From Deltaproteobacteria bacterium (lineage in GTDB: Bacteria > Desulfobacterota > Desulfobacteria > Desulfobacterales > Desulfosarcinaceae), in assembly GCA_021824175.1 (NCBI GenBank), contig JAKALP010000039.1, forward strand, positions 1 to 46,537: a stretch of 46,537 nucleotides of DNA, written 5' to 3'. Position 1 is the stretch's first letter, and each line of letters opens with the position of its first letter. The notes below the pieces were generated by a model that was given only the letters and a program-made list of their open reading frames with translations, did no database searches and was not told where the DNA came from. This document shows, one piece after another, positions 17,660 to 26,193 of the stretch. The position numbers were made by a program, and so were the translations under genes.

Positions 17660-18370
17660 TTACTTCTCATCCGGCGTATCCTCGACGGTCTTTTTAATAT
17701 CGATGATATCCCGTTCACCGGCATACTTGAGGGTGCGCCAATGGGTGATTTCGGCCAGCTTGCGGGTGATGGCGCCCATTTGCTCCACCGATTGGCGGAT
17801 GGACTCCAAGTGCTGATAGGTTTCATTTTCCGGCGGGATATCCATCAACAACAACTGCACCAGCCCCAGCACATACTGCAACGGCTGGTTCAGCTCGTGG
17901 CACACGCCGCCAGCCGTGGCCAGCACCCCTTTGAGCTTCTCCTCCTGGGCCATTTGAAAGGCCATGCGGCGTTGGGCCAGGGCCGCGCGCACCCTGGCCA
18001 GCAATTCCACCTGGCGCACCGGTTTGCGCACATAGTCATTGGCCCCGGCCTCAAAGGCAGCCTGCAGTGTCTGGTCGTCGGTGGTGCCGGTGATGAAGAT
18101 CACCGGAATCTGGCGTGATGCCTCATCCGCTTTAAGCTGTTTACAGGCCTCGATGCCGTCCATGCCCGGCATGACCACATCCATAAGAACCAAATCCGGA
18201 TTGACGGCCGCCACTTTGTCGATCCCCAGCAATCCGTTTTCTGCGGTCTGGACCCGATAGCCGGCATTGGCCAGCATGCTTTCGACAAACTTCTGGCTGA
18301 TTTGATCATCGTCCACCACCAGAATGGTCGCCGGGGTCTCCTGCTGGACTTTTCTTTTTTCTGCCTTCAA
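17660..18370 (-). CDS. Response regulator receiver domain joined to a DHp (HisKA-like) domain, no ATPase domain
   Basis: 236 residues. Residues 15-130 are a receiver domain with acidic pocket DDD (20-22), phospho-acceptor Asp64 in LVLMDVVMPGMDG, and Lys in VRKPV. Residues 140-215 form a dimerisation/phosphotransfer helix pair with H-box GGVCHELNQPLQ (His158). A normal kinase would continue into a HATPase domain, but the protein ends about 25 residues later with an acidic tail and an ordinary stop. No remnant of the ATPase domain is visible after it. It may act as a phosphotransfer intermediate or a dimerising receiver. It is co-oriented with the YhaM-like gene 35 bases downstream. Confidence 0.85.
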   Translation of the reverse strand: MKAEKRKVQQETPATILVVDDDQISQKFVESMLANAGYRVQTAENGLLGIDKVAAVNPDLVLMDVVMPGMDGIEACKQLKADEASRQIPVIFITGTTDDQTLQAAFEAGANDYVRKPVRQVELLARVRAALAQRRMAFQMAQEEKLKGVLATAGGVCHELNQPLQYVLGLVQLLLMDIPPENETYQHLESIRQSVEQMGAITRKLAEITHWRTLKYAGERDIIDIKKTVEDTPDEK

Positions 18371-18400
18371 TCTCTACTCCGCCGTTGGTTACTTATTTGA

Positions 18401-18480
18401 GTTGATTTGTGGATTGGTTTATTGATTCATTGGTCGGGTAGTGGAAGCGTTCTACCAATCAACGAATCAACGAATTAACG
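18401..18480. repeat. Inverted ATTCGTTG/CAACGAAT tandem repeat, copy 1
   Basis: The left arm (GTTGATTTGTGGATTGG and following) and the right arm (ACCAATCAACGAATCAACG) consist of period-8 units and are mutually complementary. It occupies most of the gap between surE and the REC/DHp gene. Confidence 0.75.
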
Positions 18481-18484
18481 ACAC

Positions 18485-19261
18485 TCAGCCAACCTCGACA
18501 TCCCACTGCCGCAGCCGCTCCATGGTATCATAATCAGTCATGTCGCACTGCACCGGCGTGAGGGTGACATAGCCTTTCTCCATGAGGGCGCCGTCCGAAT
18601 CGGGCCGGGCATAGACCGGCTGGGATTCATAGCCCTGCCAGTAGTAACTGCGGTTGCGCGGGTCGCTGCGCTTTTCAATATACTCGTCGTAGAGATCGCA
18701 GCCTTGCCTCGCGATGCGCACGCCGGCAATTTGATCCACGGCCCGATTGGGGAAGTTGATGTTGAGCAGCACGCCGGCCGGTAACCCTTGGGCCAGAACC
18801 TTAGGCGCCAGGCGGGCGATGAAACGGGCGGCCCCATCAAAATCAAAGGTATCCCCGCCCTGAATGGAGGTCGCCAAAGCCGGTACGCCGTAGAGCGTCG
18901 CCTCCTTGGCGGCCGCCACGGTACCCGAATAGTTCAGATTGACGCCGGTGTTGGCGCCGGCATTGATCCCGGAGATCACCAGTTGCGGTGGTTCATCGAG
19001 CAATTCCAGCATAGCCAGCTTGACGCAATCGGCCGGGGTTCCGGTCACAGCCCAGCCCTCGTTGCCCTCATTGAGCGTCACCTTAAAGGCCCGCAGCGGT
19101 TTGTGCAGAGTGATGGCATGGCTCACGGCGCTGCGCTCGCGTTCGGGCGCGACCACCACCGGCCGGTGCACGGATTTCAGAGCGCGATAGAGCGCCCATA
19201 TTCCCGGCGCATGAATGCCGTCATCATTGGTTAGCAGTATATTCAATGGCTTGTTTTCCAT
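18485..19261 (-). CDS. surE: 5'/3'-nucleotidase SurE
   Basis: 258 residues, the usual SurE length. The N-terminal ILLTNDDGIHAPG holds the metal-binding Asp pair, followed by VAPERERSAVSHAITL, VTGTPADCVKLA and VISGINAGANTGVNLNYSGTVAAA, all standard SurE signatures. It dephosphorylates 5'- and 3'-nucleoside monophosphates and short polyphosphate in the cytoplasm. It is divergent from lptD; the 216-base gap contains an 11-bp inverted repeat that could affect both. Confidence 0.95.
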   Translation of the reverse strand: MENKPLNILLTNDDGIHAPGIWALYRALKSVHRPVVVAPERERSAVSHAITLHKPLRAFKVTLNEGNEGWAVTGTPADCVKLAMLELLDEPPQLVISGINAGANTGVNLNYSGTVAAAKEATLYGVPALATSIQGGDTFDFDGAARFIARLAPKVLAQGLPAGVLLNINFPNRAVDQIAGVRIARQGCDLYDEYIEKRSDPRNRSYYWQGYESQPVYARPDSDGALMEKGYVTLTPVQCDMTDYDTMERLRQWDVEVG

Positions 19262-19390
19262 CGTCTTGCCTCATATGCTGAGCTTGAAAAAAGCCGAAAC
19301 ACTGTCTTGTCGCTTATCAATGGATATTGCCAGGCTTCCATCTCACCCACAACGTCTTGAAGACTTCTTTCAAGAGTCATCATCTATTGA

Positions 19391-19422
19391 TTTTTCAATA
19401 TTTATAGCTCTATATTGAAAAA
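19391..19422. promoter_or_regulatory. Perfect 11-bp inverted repeat between divergent surE and lptD
   Basis: TTTTTCAATAT, 10 bases, then ATATTGAAAAA. It lies 56 bases before the lptD start and about 130 bases before surE, in the only divergent intergenic region of this part. It could be an operator or an AT-rich hairpin. The function is not shown by sequence alone. Confidence 0.5.
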
Positions 19423-19477
19423 TTTTAACGGAGGCAAGGAATTAACCCACCACCGCCCAAGGAGCTGAACGTCCGGC

Positions 19478-21748
19478 ATGCACCAACCGCTGAGACCCAA
19501 GAGCCATCGCATCTTGAATATCCCTTTGCCGGCAGCCTGGCTGTTTTTGGTTTTAATGGCCATGAGCGTTTGGCGACATTCCGCCAATGCTGAAGCGCCG
19601 TCCGACCAGACCGATGCCCAATGGCAAATCGATGCGGACGCCATCCAGTACGATCCCCAAAGCAATGAATACACGGCCGAAGGCAACGTGCGCCTGACCC
19701 GGCAGGGGCGCCTGCTCACTGCCGACCACTTGACCCTCAACCAGACCAGTCGCACGGCCCAAGCCTTTGGCCATGTGCATCTAACGGCCGGCGGCGACTC
19801 CTTACAGGGCGAACGCCTCGAATGGCACCTGGACCAGGAGACCGGAACGCTGAGCGATGGCTCTCTTTTCTTCGCTCAGAACCATATGTACCTCAAGGGA
19901 GAAGAAATTAAGAAGACCGGCCCAGCTACTTACCACCTCAAAGACGCCCAGATCACCACCTGTGACGGTCCAGATCCGGCCTGGCACCTGAGCGGCAAAG
20001 AGCTGGATGTGACCGTCGAAGGCTACGGCACAGCCACCCATGCGGCCTTCTGGGCCAAGGAGGTACCCATCCTCTACAGCCCCTACTTGATCTTCCCCGT
20101 CAAAACCAAGCGCCAGTCCGGTTTGCTCATGCCTGAACCGTCCTTCTCGGACCGCAAGGGATTTGATTATCTGCAACCCTTTTTTTGGGCTATCAACGAC
20201 CAAAGCGATGCCACTTTCATTGCCGATTATATGGAGCGGCGCGGCACCCGTTTGGGCGCGGAGTATCGGTACATGGCGAGCGAACGCAGTTACGGCACCT
20301 TAATGGCCGACGGCTTCGAGGACCGCCAGGTGGATGACGGCCAGCCCGAAAACACGGCCAAATGGGGCTATGCGGATGATGCTTATGATCGTCCCAACTC
20401 CGGCCGCTACTGGCTGCGCGGCAAAATCAACCAAGACCTGCCGGCCCAGGTGACCGCCAAGCTCGATGTGGATACGGTCAGCGACCAAGACTATCTCAAA
20501 GAGTTTCAGGACGGCGCCAGTGGCTTCAACTATACCCGCAATCTGTATCTGACCAGCTTCGGCCGTGACATTGATGACTACACCAATCCCGTGCGCATGA
20601 ACCAGCTCAACCTCAACCGTCTTTGGTCCGGGTATACACTCAATGCCGACGCACGCTGGAATGATGACGTCATCAAACGCACCCAGCACTTGCCGGATGA
20701 CACCCTGCAACAACTGCCCACGCTGACTCTGGACGGCACGAAGAAACGCATCGCCGGTTCGCCGGTCTATTTCGATCTGCTCACCAGCTATACCGATTTC
20801 TATCGTCAGGTAGGCACCCGGGGCCAGCGCGCCGATTTCTACCCGCGGCTATACTACCCAACCCGGCCGTTGTATGCGTTCTCCGTGGAGCCTTCGGTGG
20901 GGTTGCGCCAGACCTATTGGCAAGTGGACCAATGGGAACCGCCGGCCCCGGAAAATGATACGCGCTTCCAACGCACTATTTATGACCTGCGCCTGGATAC
21001 CAATACCGAATTTTATCGCGTGTTCGATTTCACCACAGCGGGTTGCGACCGGCTCAAACACTCCCTCAAGCCCCAGGTGGTGTATGAATACACGCCTGAT
21101 CAGGACCAGCAGGATCTGCCCCAATTCGACGAACTGGATCGTATCCCACCCCTGAATCGGATCACTTATGCCCTCACCAACAATTTGGTGGCCCGCAGGA
21201 CCCCTAAGGCCATGAATGGTCAAGAACAACCGGCGCCGATCTACTTGCATTTTTTGCGGTTCAAGCTGGAAGAGAGCTTTGAGATCAACCAGTATAATCA
21301 TGGCTATGACCGGCCCTTTTCACCCATTCTGGCTGAACTGGATCTGACGCCCGATGGCTATATCTTTTTAGACAGCGATGCCCAATGGTCGCCCTATGAC
21401 AGCGAATTCTATGGTTATAACGCCGGTCTGCGGCTGTGGGACAAACGAGGGGACGTGGTGGGCATGGACTATCGTTTTACCCGGCAGCAGCCGGCCGATG
21501 AATATTACGCGGTGGTCACCGGCGTTAAAAGCATCAATCTCTGGGGCTCTTTGCTGGTTACCCCCCATTGGCGCTTGCGCGGCAGCTACGAACGCGATAT
21601 CGAGAGCAACACGCTCATTCAGACGGGCACCGGAATCTCCTATCTCTCGCAGTGTTGGGGGATTGACGTGAATTACAAGGAGGAGATCGAAAACCGCAGC
21701 ATTATGGTTATGGTGCACTTGATGGGATTGGGAAGTTTTGGGCAGTAA
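19478..21748 (+). CDS. lptD: LPS-assembly protein LptD
   Basis: 756 residues. A signal peptide ends near SANAEA. Residues 45-180 form the OstA/LptA-like jelly roll (IQYDPQSNEYTAEGNVRLTR, LTADHLTLNQ), followed by the barrel domain with AFWAKEVPILYSPYLIFPV and KRQSGLLMPEPSFSDRKGFDY, characteristic of LptD. It inserts LPS into the outer leaflet together with LptE. Cys are few (TTCDGP, TAGCDR, SQCWG), compared with the paired disulfides of enteric LptD. AAGGAG lies 13 bases before the ATG, somewhat far. It opens the plus-strand envelope block and precedes the heptose genes after a repeat. Confidence 0.93.
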   Translation: MHQPLRPKSHRILNIPLPAAWLFLVLMAMSVWRHSANAEAPSDQTDAQWQIDADAIQYDPQSNEYTAEGNVRLTRQGRLLTADHLTLNQTSRTAQAFGHVHLTAGGDSLQGERLEWHLDQETGTLSDGSLFFAQNHMYLKGEEIKKTGPATYHLKDAQITTCDGPDPAWHLSGKELDVTVEGYGTATHAAFWAKEVPILYSPYLIFPVKTKRQSGLLMPEPSFSDRKGFDYLQPFFWAINDQSDATFIADYMERRGTRLGAEYRYMASERSYGTLMADGFEDRQVDDGQPENTAKWGYADDAYDRPNSGRYWLRGKINQDLPAQVTAKLDVDTVSDQDYLKEFQDGASGFNYTRNLYLTSFGRDIDDYTNPVRMNQLNLNRLWSGYTLNADARWNDDVIKRTQHLPDDTLQQLPTLTLDGTKKRIAGSPVYFDLLTSYTDFYRQVGTRGQRADFYPRLYYPTRPLYAFSVEPSVGLRQTYWQVDQWEPPAPENDTRFQRTIYDLRLDTNTEFYRVFDFTTAGCDRLKHSLKPQVVYEYTPDQDQQDLPQFDELDRIPPLNRITYALTNNLVARRTPKAMNGQEQPAPIYLHFLRFKLEESFEINQYNHGYDRPFSPILAELDLTPDGYIFLDSDAQWSPYDSEFYGYNAGLRLWDKRGDVVGMDYRFTRQQPADEYYAVVTGVKSINLWGSLLVTPHWRLRGSYERDIESNTLIQTGTGISYLSQCWGIDVNYKEEIENRSIMVMVHLMGLGSFGQ

Positions 21749-21833
21749 TTCGTTGAATAGTTGATTCGTTGATTGGTTCAAAATGGCCGTTCAAATTTAC
21801 GGCTCAACGAATTAACGAATCAACGAATAACGA
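21748..21833. repeat. Inverted ATTCGTTG/CAACGAAT tandem repeat, copy 2
   Basis: It begins right after the lptD stop (GTTGATTCGTTGATTGG) and ends 12 bases before the kinase start with CAACGAATTAACGAATCAAC. It fills the gap between the two genes and abuts the kinase ribosome site. Confidence 0.75.
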
Positions 21834-21845
21834 AAGGACGTAACA

Positions 21846-22841
21846 ATGATTATCGTCAGAACCCCGTTGCGCATCAGCTTTGTGGGCGGCGGATCGGATC
21901 TGAAGGCTTTTTACGGTCAGAGTGACGGCAAGGTGGTGTGCACGGCCATCGACAAATTTGTCTTCGCCATCGTCAAGGAACGTTTCGATGATCTGATTTA
22001 TATCAACTATTCCAAGAAAGAGACCGTGAATTGCGTGGATGAGATCCAGCACGATCTGGTGCGCGAAGCCATGCGCATCACGGGCGTGGAGCGGGGCATC
22101 GAAATCACCACTCTGGCCGATATCCCCTCCAGCGGCTCGGGCCTGGGCAGTTCCAGTTCCATCACCGTGGCCCTGTTGCACGCCTTGCATGCCTACCAAA
22201 ACGATCTGGTGACCGCCGAGCAGTTGGCCCAGGAAGCCTGCCACATTGAAATCAACATCCTGGGCAAACCCATCGGCCGCCAGGATCAATACGCCGCGGC
22301 CTATGGTGGCGTTAACCAGTTTACCTTCAAGGCAGACGACACCACCGTGCGCACCCCAGTGCGCATGAGCAGCGCCAGCCGCCGCAAGTTTGCCTCTTCT
22401 TTGCTGCTTTACTTCACCGGCATCACCCGCAGCGCTGATGAGATTCTCAGCAAACAAAAATCCAACATGAGTGCCCAGGAAAAACGGGCCAAAATGCAGA
22501 GCATGGTGGATCTGGTGGCGCCCTTCACCAAGGCCATGGAAATCGATGACCTGGAAACTTGCGCGCGCCTGCTGGATCAGAACTGGCGCTTAAAGCAGCA
22601 GTTGGCCGAAGGGATCTCCAACAGAGCCATTGACGATATGTATGAATTGGCCAAATCGGCCGGAGCCCAGGCCGGCAAAATCCTGGGAGCCGGTGGCGGC
22701 GGTTTTCTGCTGCTGCTCGTGCCCAGGGAGAACCAGAATAAAGTATTCAAGGCTATGAGTGCATATAGGGAGCTGCCCTTTATGATAGAAGAGAGCGGTA
22801 GCAAAGTAATCTTTGATGACCGAACCTACTCAAGTAAATAG
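21846..22841 (+). CDS. hddA: GHMP kinase, HddA-like (heptose-7-phosphate kinase)
   Basis: 331 residues. N-terminal RTPLRISFVGGGSDL, the GHMP motif PSSGSGLGSSSS and C-terminal GAGGGGFLLLL match the group containing D-glycero-alpha-D-manno-heptose 7-phosphate kinase. It would phosphorylate heptose 7-phosphate at C1 on the route to GDP-heptose. AAGGA lies 7 bases before the ATG. The neighbours SDR, nucleotidyltransferase and gmhA support heptose over other GHMP substrates such as fucose or galactose. The kinase assignment is firm; the exact sugar is inferred from context. Confidence 0.88.
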   Translation: MIIVRTPLRISFVGGGSDLKAFYGQSDGKVVCTAIDKFVFAIVKERFDDLIYINYSKKETVNCVDEIQHDLVREAMRITGVERGIEITTLADIPSSGSGLGSSSSITVALLHALHAYQNDLVTAEQLAQEACHIEINILGKPIGRQDQYAAAYGGVNQFTFKADDTTVRTPVRMSSASRRKFASSLLLYFTGITRSADEILSKQKSNMSAQEKRAKMQSMVDLVAPFTKAMEIDDLETCARLLDQNWRLKQQLAEGISNRAIDDMYELAKSAGAQAGKILGAGGGGFLLLLVPRENQNKVFKAMSAYRELPFMIEESGSKVIFDDRTYSSK

Positions 22842-22920
22842 TTGAATGGTTGATTGGTTTATTGGTTGATTCGGAAGACATTCTTCAACCAGGCAACCAA
22901 TCAACGAATCAAAGAATCGA
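22840..22920. repeat. Inverted ATTCGTTG/CAACGAAT tandem repeat, copy 3
   Basis: The left arm GTTGAATGGTTGATTGG starts at the kinase stop codon. The right arm AACCAATCAACGAATCAAAG ends just before the SDR start. It fills the whole gap between hddA and the SDR gene. Confidence 0.72.
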
Positions 22921-22927
22921 CCAAACA

Positions 22928-24064
22928 ATGCACATCCTCATCACCGGCGGCGCCGGATTCATCGGTTCCCACACCGCGGACGCCCTTATCAGCCAGGGGT
23001 ACCGGGTACGCTTGCTGGACAATCTGCAAGCCACGGTTCACCCCAAGGGCAAACCAGACTATCTCAACCCCAAAGCCGAATTCATGCTGGGCGATGTCCG
23101 CGATCCAGCGGTTTGGCTAAAAGCCCTCACGGACATTGACGCTGTTTATCATCTGGCCGCCTATCAAGATTACCTGCCCGACTTTTCCACATTTTTCAGC
23201 GTCAACGCCGTCTCCACCGCACTGCTCTATGAGATCCTGGTGGCCCATGCCCAACGCTTCAAGGTGCGCAAAGTCATCGTGGCGGCCAGCCAGGCGGTCA
23301 TGGGCGAAGGACGCTACCGCTGTGACTCATGCGCCCGCGGACCGCAAGATTTCGTCTATCCGGATATCCGTTTGGAAGCCCAGTTGGCCAAGGGCCAGTG
23401 GGAACATCTCTGCCCCCAATGCGGCCGGCCATTGCAGTGGCTGCCCTCGGATGAAAGCGTGATCCGGCCCTGCAATCAGTATGCGTTGTCCAAACACTCC
23501 CAGGAGCAGATCGCCATCCAGTTGGGCCGGCGCTACCAGATCCCTTCGGTGGTGATGCGTTACTCCATCGTCCAGGGGCCGCGCCAATCGTTTTACAATG
23601 CCTACTCGGGCGCCATGCGCATCTTCGCCCTGTCGCTGTTCTTCGACCGGCCGCCCCTGATTTACGAAGACGGCCGCCAGATCCGGGATTTTATCGATAT
23701 CGAGGATGTGGTGGCGGCCAACCTGCTGGTGCTTCAAAAGGAGTCGGCCGACTTTCAGGTGTTCAACGTGGGCGGCGGCACGGCCTGGACGGTAAGCCAG
23801 TTCTACGACTGCATGCAACAGACCGTGGGCAAACAGCTCACTCCCAAGATGGAGGGGCTTTACCGCTATGGCGACACCCGCCACATCTTCTCCGACACCA
23901 GCCGCCTCAAAGCTCTGGGATGGACGCCCAAACGCAGCGTGCCGGACAGTATCCGGGCCTATTGGGACTATTTGACCTCGCGCCAGGACCGGGAAGACAT
24001 TCTGGCCTATGCCGAAGCCCAGATGCGCAAGCTCAATGTGATCCGCAAGAGCGAGGTGCGGTGA
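22928..24064 (+). CDS. NAD-dependent epimerase/dehydratase (extended SDR) with zinc-ribbon insertion
   Basis: 378 residues from the ATG at 22928. An upstream in-frame start would translate the repeat and is rejected. The NAD-binding motif is TGGAGFIGS; the active site has Ser in AASQAVMG and YALSK (Tyr185, Lys189). Between these, residues 132-165 carry two CxxC pairs, CDSC and CPQC, an insertion that looks like a structural zinc ribbon and is unusual in GalE/RmlB-type SDRs. The substrate is probably a nucleotide sugar, perhaps a GDP-heptose or a related sugar, given the neighbours. It overlaps the next gene by one base (TGATG), so the genes are coupled. Confidence 0.88.
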   Translation: MHILITGGAGFIGSHTADALISQGYRVRLLDNLQATVHPKGKPDYLNPKAEFMLGDVRDPAVWLKALTDIDAVYHLAAYQDYLPDFSTFFSVNAVSTALLYEILVAHAQRFKVRKVIVAASQAVMGEGRYRCDSCARGPQDFVYPDIRLEAQLAKGQWEHLCPQCGRPLQWLPSDESVIRPCNQYALSKHSQEQIAIQLGRRYQIPSVVMRYSIVQGPRQSFYNAYSGAMRIFALSLFFDRPPLIYEDGRQIRDFIDIEDVVAANLLVLQKESADFQVFNVGGGTAWTVSQFYDCMQQTVGKQLTPKMEGLYRYGDTRHIFSDTSRLKALGWTPKRSVPDSIRAYWDYLTSRQDREDILAYAEAQMRKLNVIRKSEVR

Positions 24065-24786
24065 TGAAGGCATTTTTACTGGCCGCCGGCAAAGGCACCC
24101 GGCTCAAGCCGTACACCGATAGCCATCCCAAATGCATGATTCCCATCCACGGCACGCCGTTGCTGCAGATCTGGATAGAGCTCCTGGCCCGCCATGGAGT
24201 CAGCGAAGTATTGATCAACACCCATCACCATACCGAGCAGGTCGAAGCATTCTTAAATGCGCAACGCGCCAAAACTTCCTTGAAATTGATTACCTTTTAT
24301 GAACCTCAGCTGCTGGGCTCCGGCGGCACCCTGTGGCAAAACCAGCAATGGGTGGCCGGCGAGACCGATTTCATCATTGCCTATGCCGATAACCTGACCA
24401 ATGCCGATCTGAGCCAGATGGTTGCGGCCCACCGCGGCTTTGTGGCCCAGGGCGGTCTATTGACCATGGGGTTGATGCGGGCCCCCGATCCGCGGGCCTG
24501 CGGCATCGCCACGCTGGATCACTCCCAGCGCATTGTGCGCTTCATTGAAAAACCACAGGCCCCCGAAAGCGATCTGGCCAATGGTGGAATTTACATTGCC
24601 AACCCAGCCATCTTTGATTATTTTCCGGACCAAACCGACGATGATGCCCAGGTCATGGATATCGGCTATCATCTCTTGCCCCGCCTGGTGGGCAAAATGT
24701 TCGGAGTCGTGATACCAGGTTATTTAAGAGATATCGGCAATCCCAACGCCTATACCCAAGCCCTGGCCGAGTGGCACGGGCCATAG
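24064..24786 (+). CDS. hddC: Sugar-1-phosphate nucleotidyltransferase, HddC-like
   Basis: 240 residues from the ATG at 24064, which overlaps the SDR stop. Signature LLAAGKGTRLKPYTDSHPK is followed by YADNLTNADL (metal Asp) and FIEKPQAPESDLANGGIYI, typical of NTP_transferase enzymes for GDP- or dTDP-sugars. With an HddA-like kinase and gmhA beside it, D-glycero-alpha-D-manno-heptose 1-phosphate guanylyltransferase is the likely function, but a mannose- or glucose-1-phosphate enzyme is possible from sequence alone. Confidence 0.85.
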   Translation: MKAFLLAAGKGTRLKPYTDSHPKCMIPIHGTPLLQIWIELLARHGVSEVLINTHHHTEQVEAFLNAQRAKTSLKLITFYEPQLLGSGGTLWQNQQWVAGETDFIIAYADNLTNADLSQMVAAHRGFVAQGGLLTMGLMRAPDPRACGIATLDHSQRIVRFIEKPQAPESDLANGGIYIANPAIFDYFPDQTDDDAQVMDIGYHLLPRLVGKMFGVVIPGYLRDIGNPNAYTQALAEWHGP

Positions 24787-24807
24787 TGAATGGAGAGAGA
24801 ACAAGCC

Positions 24808-25398
24808 ATGGAATTCCAAACATCGGCAACCCAATACCTGACACGCTTGCGCGCGGTGCTCGACCAGTTCGACCTGGCGATGTATGAACGCATGGTCAAT
24901 GAAATCCTGGACGCTTATGACCGGCAAGCCCAGATCTTTGTCATGGGAAACGGCGGCAGCGCGGCTACGGCTTCTCATTTGGCCTGCGATATCAACAAAG
25001 GTTGCTGCCTCGATTTGACCAAAAAATTCAAAATGATCTGCCTCAACGACAACATCCCCACCCTGCTGGCCTATGCCAACGACATTTCCTACGCGGCTGT
25101 GTTCGAGGAGCAGCTGAAGAATTTCTTCAACCCCGGCGATCTGGTGATCGGCATTTCGGGCAGCGGCAATTCGGAAAACGTGCTGCGGGCCGTTCGCTAC
25201 GCGGCCGCCAACAATGGCCGCACCATTGGCTGGAGCGGATTCGGCGGCGGCAAACTGGCCACTCTGGTGGACCTGCCCTTCGTGATTCAGAGCCATGACA
25301 TGCAGAAAGTGGAAGACCTCCACATTATCCTGTGCCACATGCTCATGCAGCATCTTTATAAGACATTGAATGGCAAAGAGGCCGCGGGGGCTTGCTGA
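24808..25398 (+). CDS. gmhA: Phosphoheptose isomerase (SIS domain)
   Basis: 196 residues from the ATG at 24808, preceded by GGAGAG; a start at 24790 would overlap that site. SIS fold with FVMGNGGSAATASHLACD, ISGSGNSENV and a His/Gln-rich C-terminal helix (HIILCHMLMQH), as in GmhA. It isomerises sedoheptulose 7-phosphate to D-glycero-D-manno-heptose 7-phosphate, the first step of heptose synthesis, and so feeds the kinase at 21846. The phosphatase gmhB is not in the cluster. Confidence 0.9.
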   Translation: MEFQTSATQYLTRLRAVLDQFDLAMYERMVNEILDAYDRQAQIFVMGNGGSAATASHLACDINKGCCLDLTKKFKMICLNDNIPTLLAYANDISYAAVFEEQLKNFFNPGDLVIGISGSGNSENVLRAVRYAAANNGRTIGWSGFGGGKLATLVDLPFVIQSHDMQKVEDLHIILCHMLMQHLYKTLNGKEAAGAC

Positions 25399-25517
25399 AC
25401 TTTGGGATTTCTCAACGTTCAATTTCGAGATCTCAAATCTTCTTTTTGCCCCCCAACAGCTCGAAGCATAGAAGCTGTGGTGAATGATCCGACCATCAGA
25501 TAAAGAAGAGTATACCC

Positions 25518-26048
25518 ATGACTGTCGATAAGCTAATTCCCGCCTGGTATGTCCTGCATACCAAAAGCCGTTTTGAAAGCGTGGTCAATGAAGGACTTCA
25601 CAAGAAGAAGTTGGAGGTTTTCCTGCCGCTGGTGACCGTGGCCAGCCGGCGTAAGGACCGCAAGAAGATGATCCGCGTACCATTATTTCCCGGCTATGTA
25701 TTTGTCAAAAGCGACTTGCACCCCCACCATCATCTGGATATTGTCAAAACCGCGGGCGCGGTCAAGCTGGTGGGCGACAAGAGCGGCCCGATTTCCGTAC
25801 CTGAGGAGACCATCGCGTCTTTGCAGATCATGGTGGCCTCGGACAGCCCCATTACTACCGGCAGCGCCTTTAGCCAGGGAGACCGTGTGGTGGTAATCAA
25901 CGGGCCGTTTACCGGGGTCATCGGTGTCTTTGAGCGCTACCATGGCGCAGACCGTATCGTGGTCTTCATTGAAGCCTTGGGCCAATTTGCCGCCGTGGAA
26001 GTCAATGTGGAGGATGTAGAACGAGTACCGGCGGTGGTTGTTTCGTAA
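25518..26048 (+). CDS. NusG-family specialised antiterminator (UpxY/RfaH/LoaP-like)
   Basis: 176 residues. The N-terminal NGN domain starts AWYVLHTKSRFESVVNEGL and has the LFPGYVFVK signature. A C-terminal KOW domain is in FSQGDRVVVINGPFTGVIGVF. It lacks the usual housekeeping neighbours secE/rplK, so it is more likely a specialised paralogue that loads on RNA polymerase at particular leaders. Such genes usually control polysaccharide or LPS operons; the GDP-heptose genes end 119 bases upstream and the kdn genes lie downstream. The ribosome site is weak (AAGAAGAG). Confidence 0.88.
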   Translation: MTVDKLIPAWYVLHTKSRFESVVNEGLHKKKLEVFLPLVTVASRRKDRKKMIRVPLFPGYVFVKSDLHPHHHLDIVKTAGAVKLVGDKSGPISVPEETIASLQIMVASDSPITTGSAFSQGDRVVVINGPFTGVIGVFERYHGADRIVVFIEALGQFAAVEVNVEDVERVPAVVVS

Positions 26049-26118
26049 AATTAAGGTGTCTGACGGGCCAACGGGCAAACAGGCTACGGGCAAACGCTCT
26101 CAAAAATCGCATAACTAC

Positions 26119-26148
26119 TTGACTTTTTATATAGTTCCATTTTATAAA
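26119..26148 (+). promoter_or_regulatory. Sigma70-like promoter upstream of the HU/IHF gene
   Basis: TTGACT (26119-26124), an 18-base spacer and TATAAA (26143-26148) lie about 45 bases upstream of the HU-family start. Confidence 0.5.
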
Positions 26149-26193
26149 AAGGCTTTGGAGAGGATGCCTTGACCATGGGTGGAAGGAGGCCCT

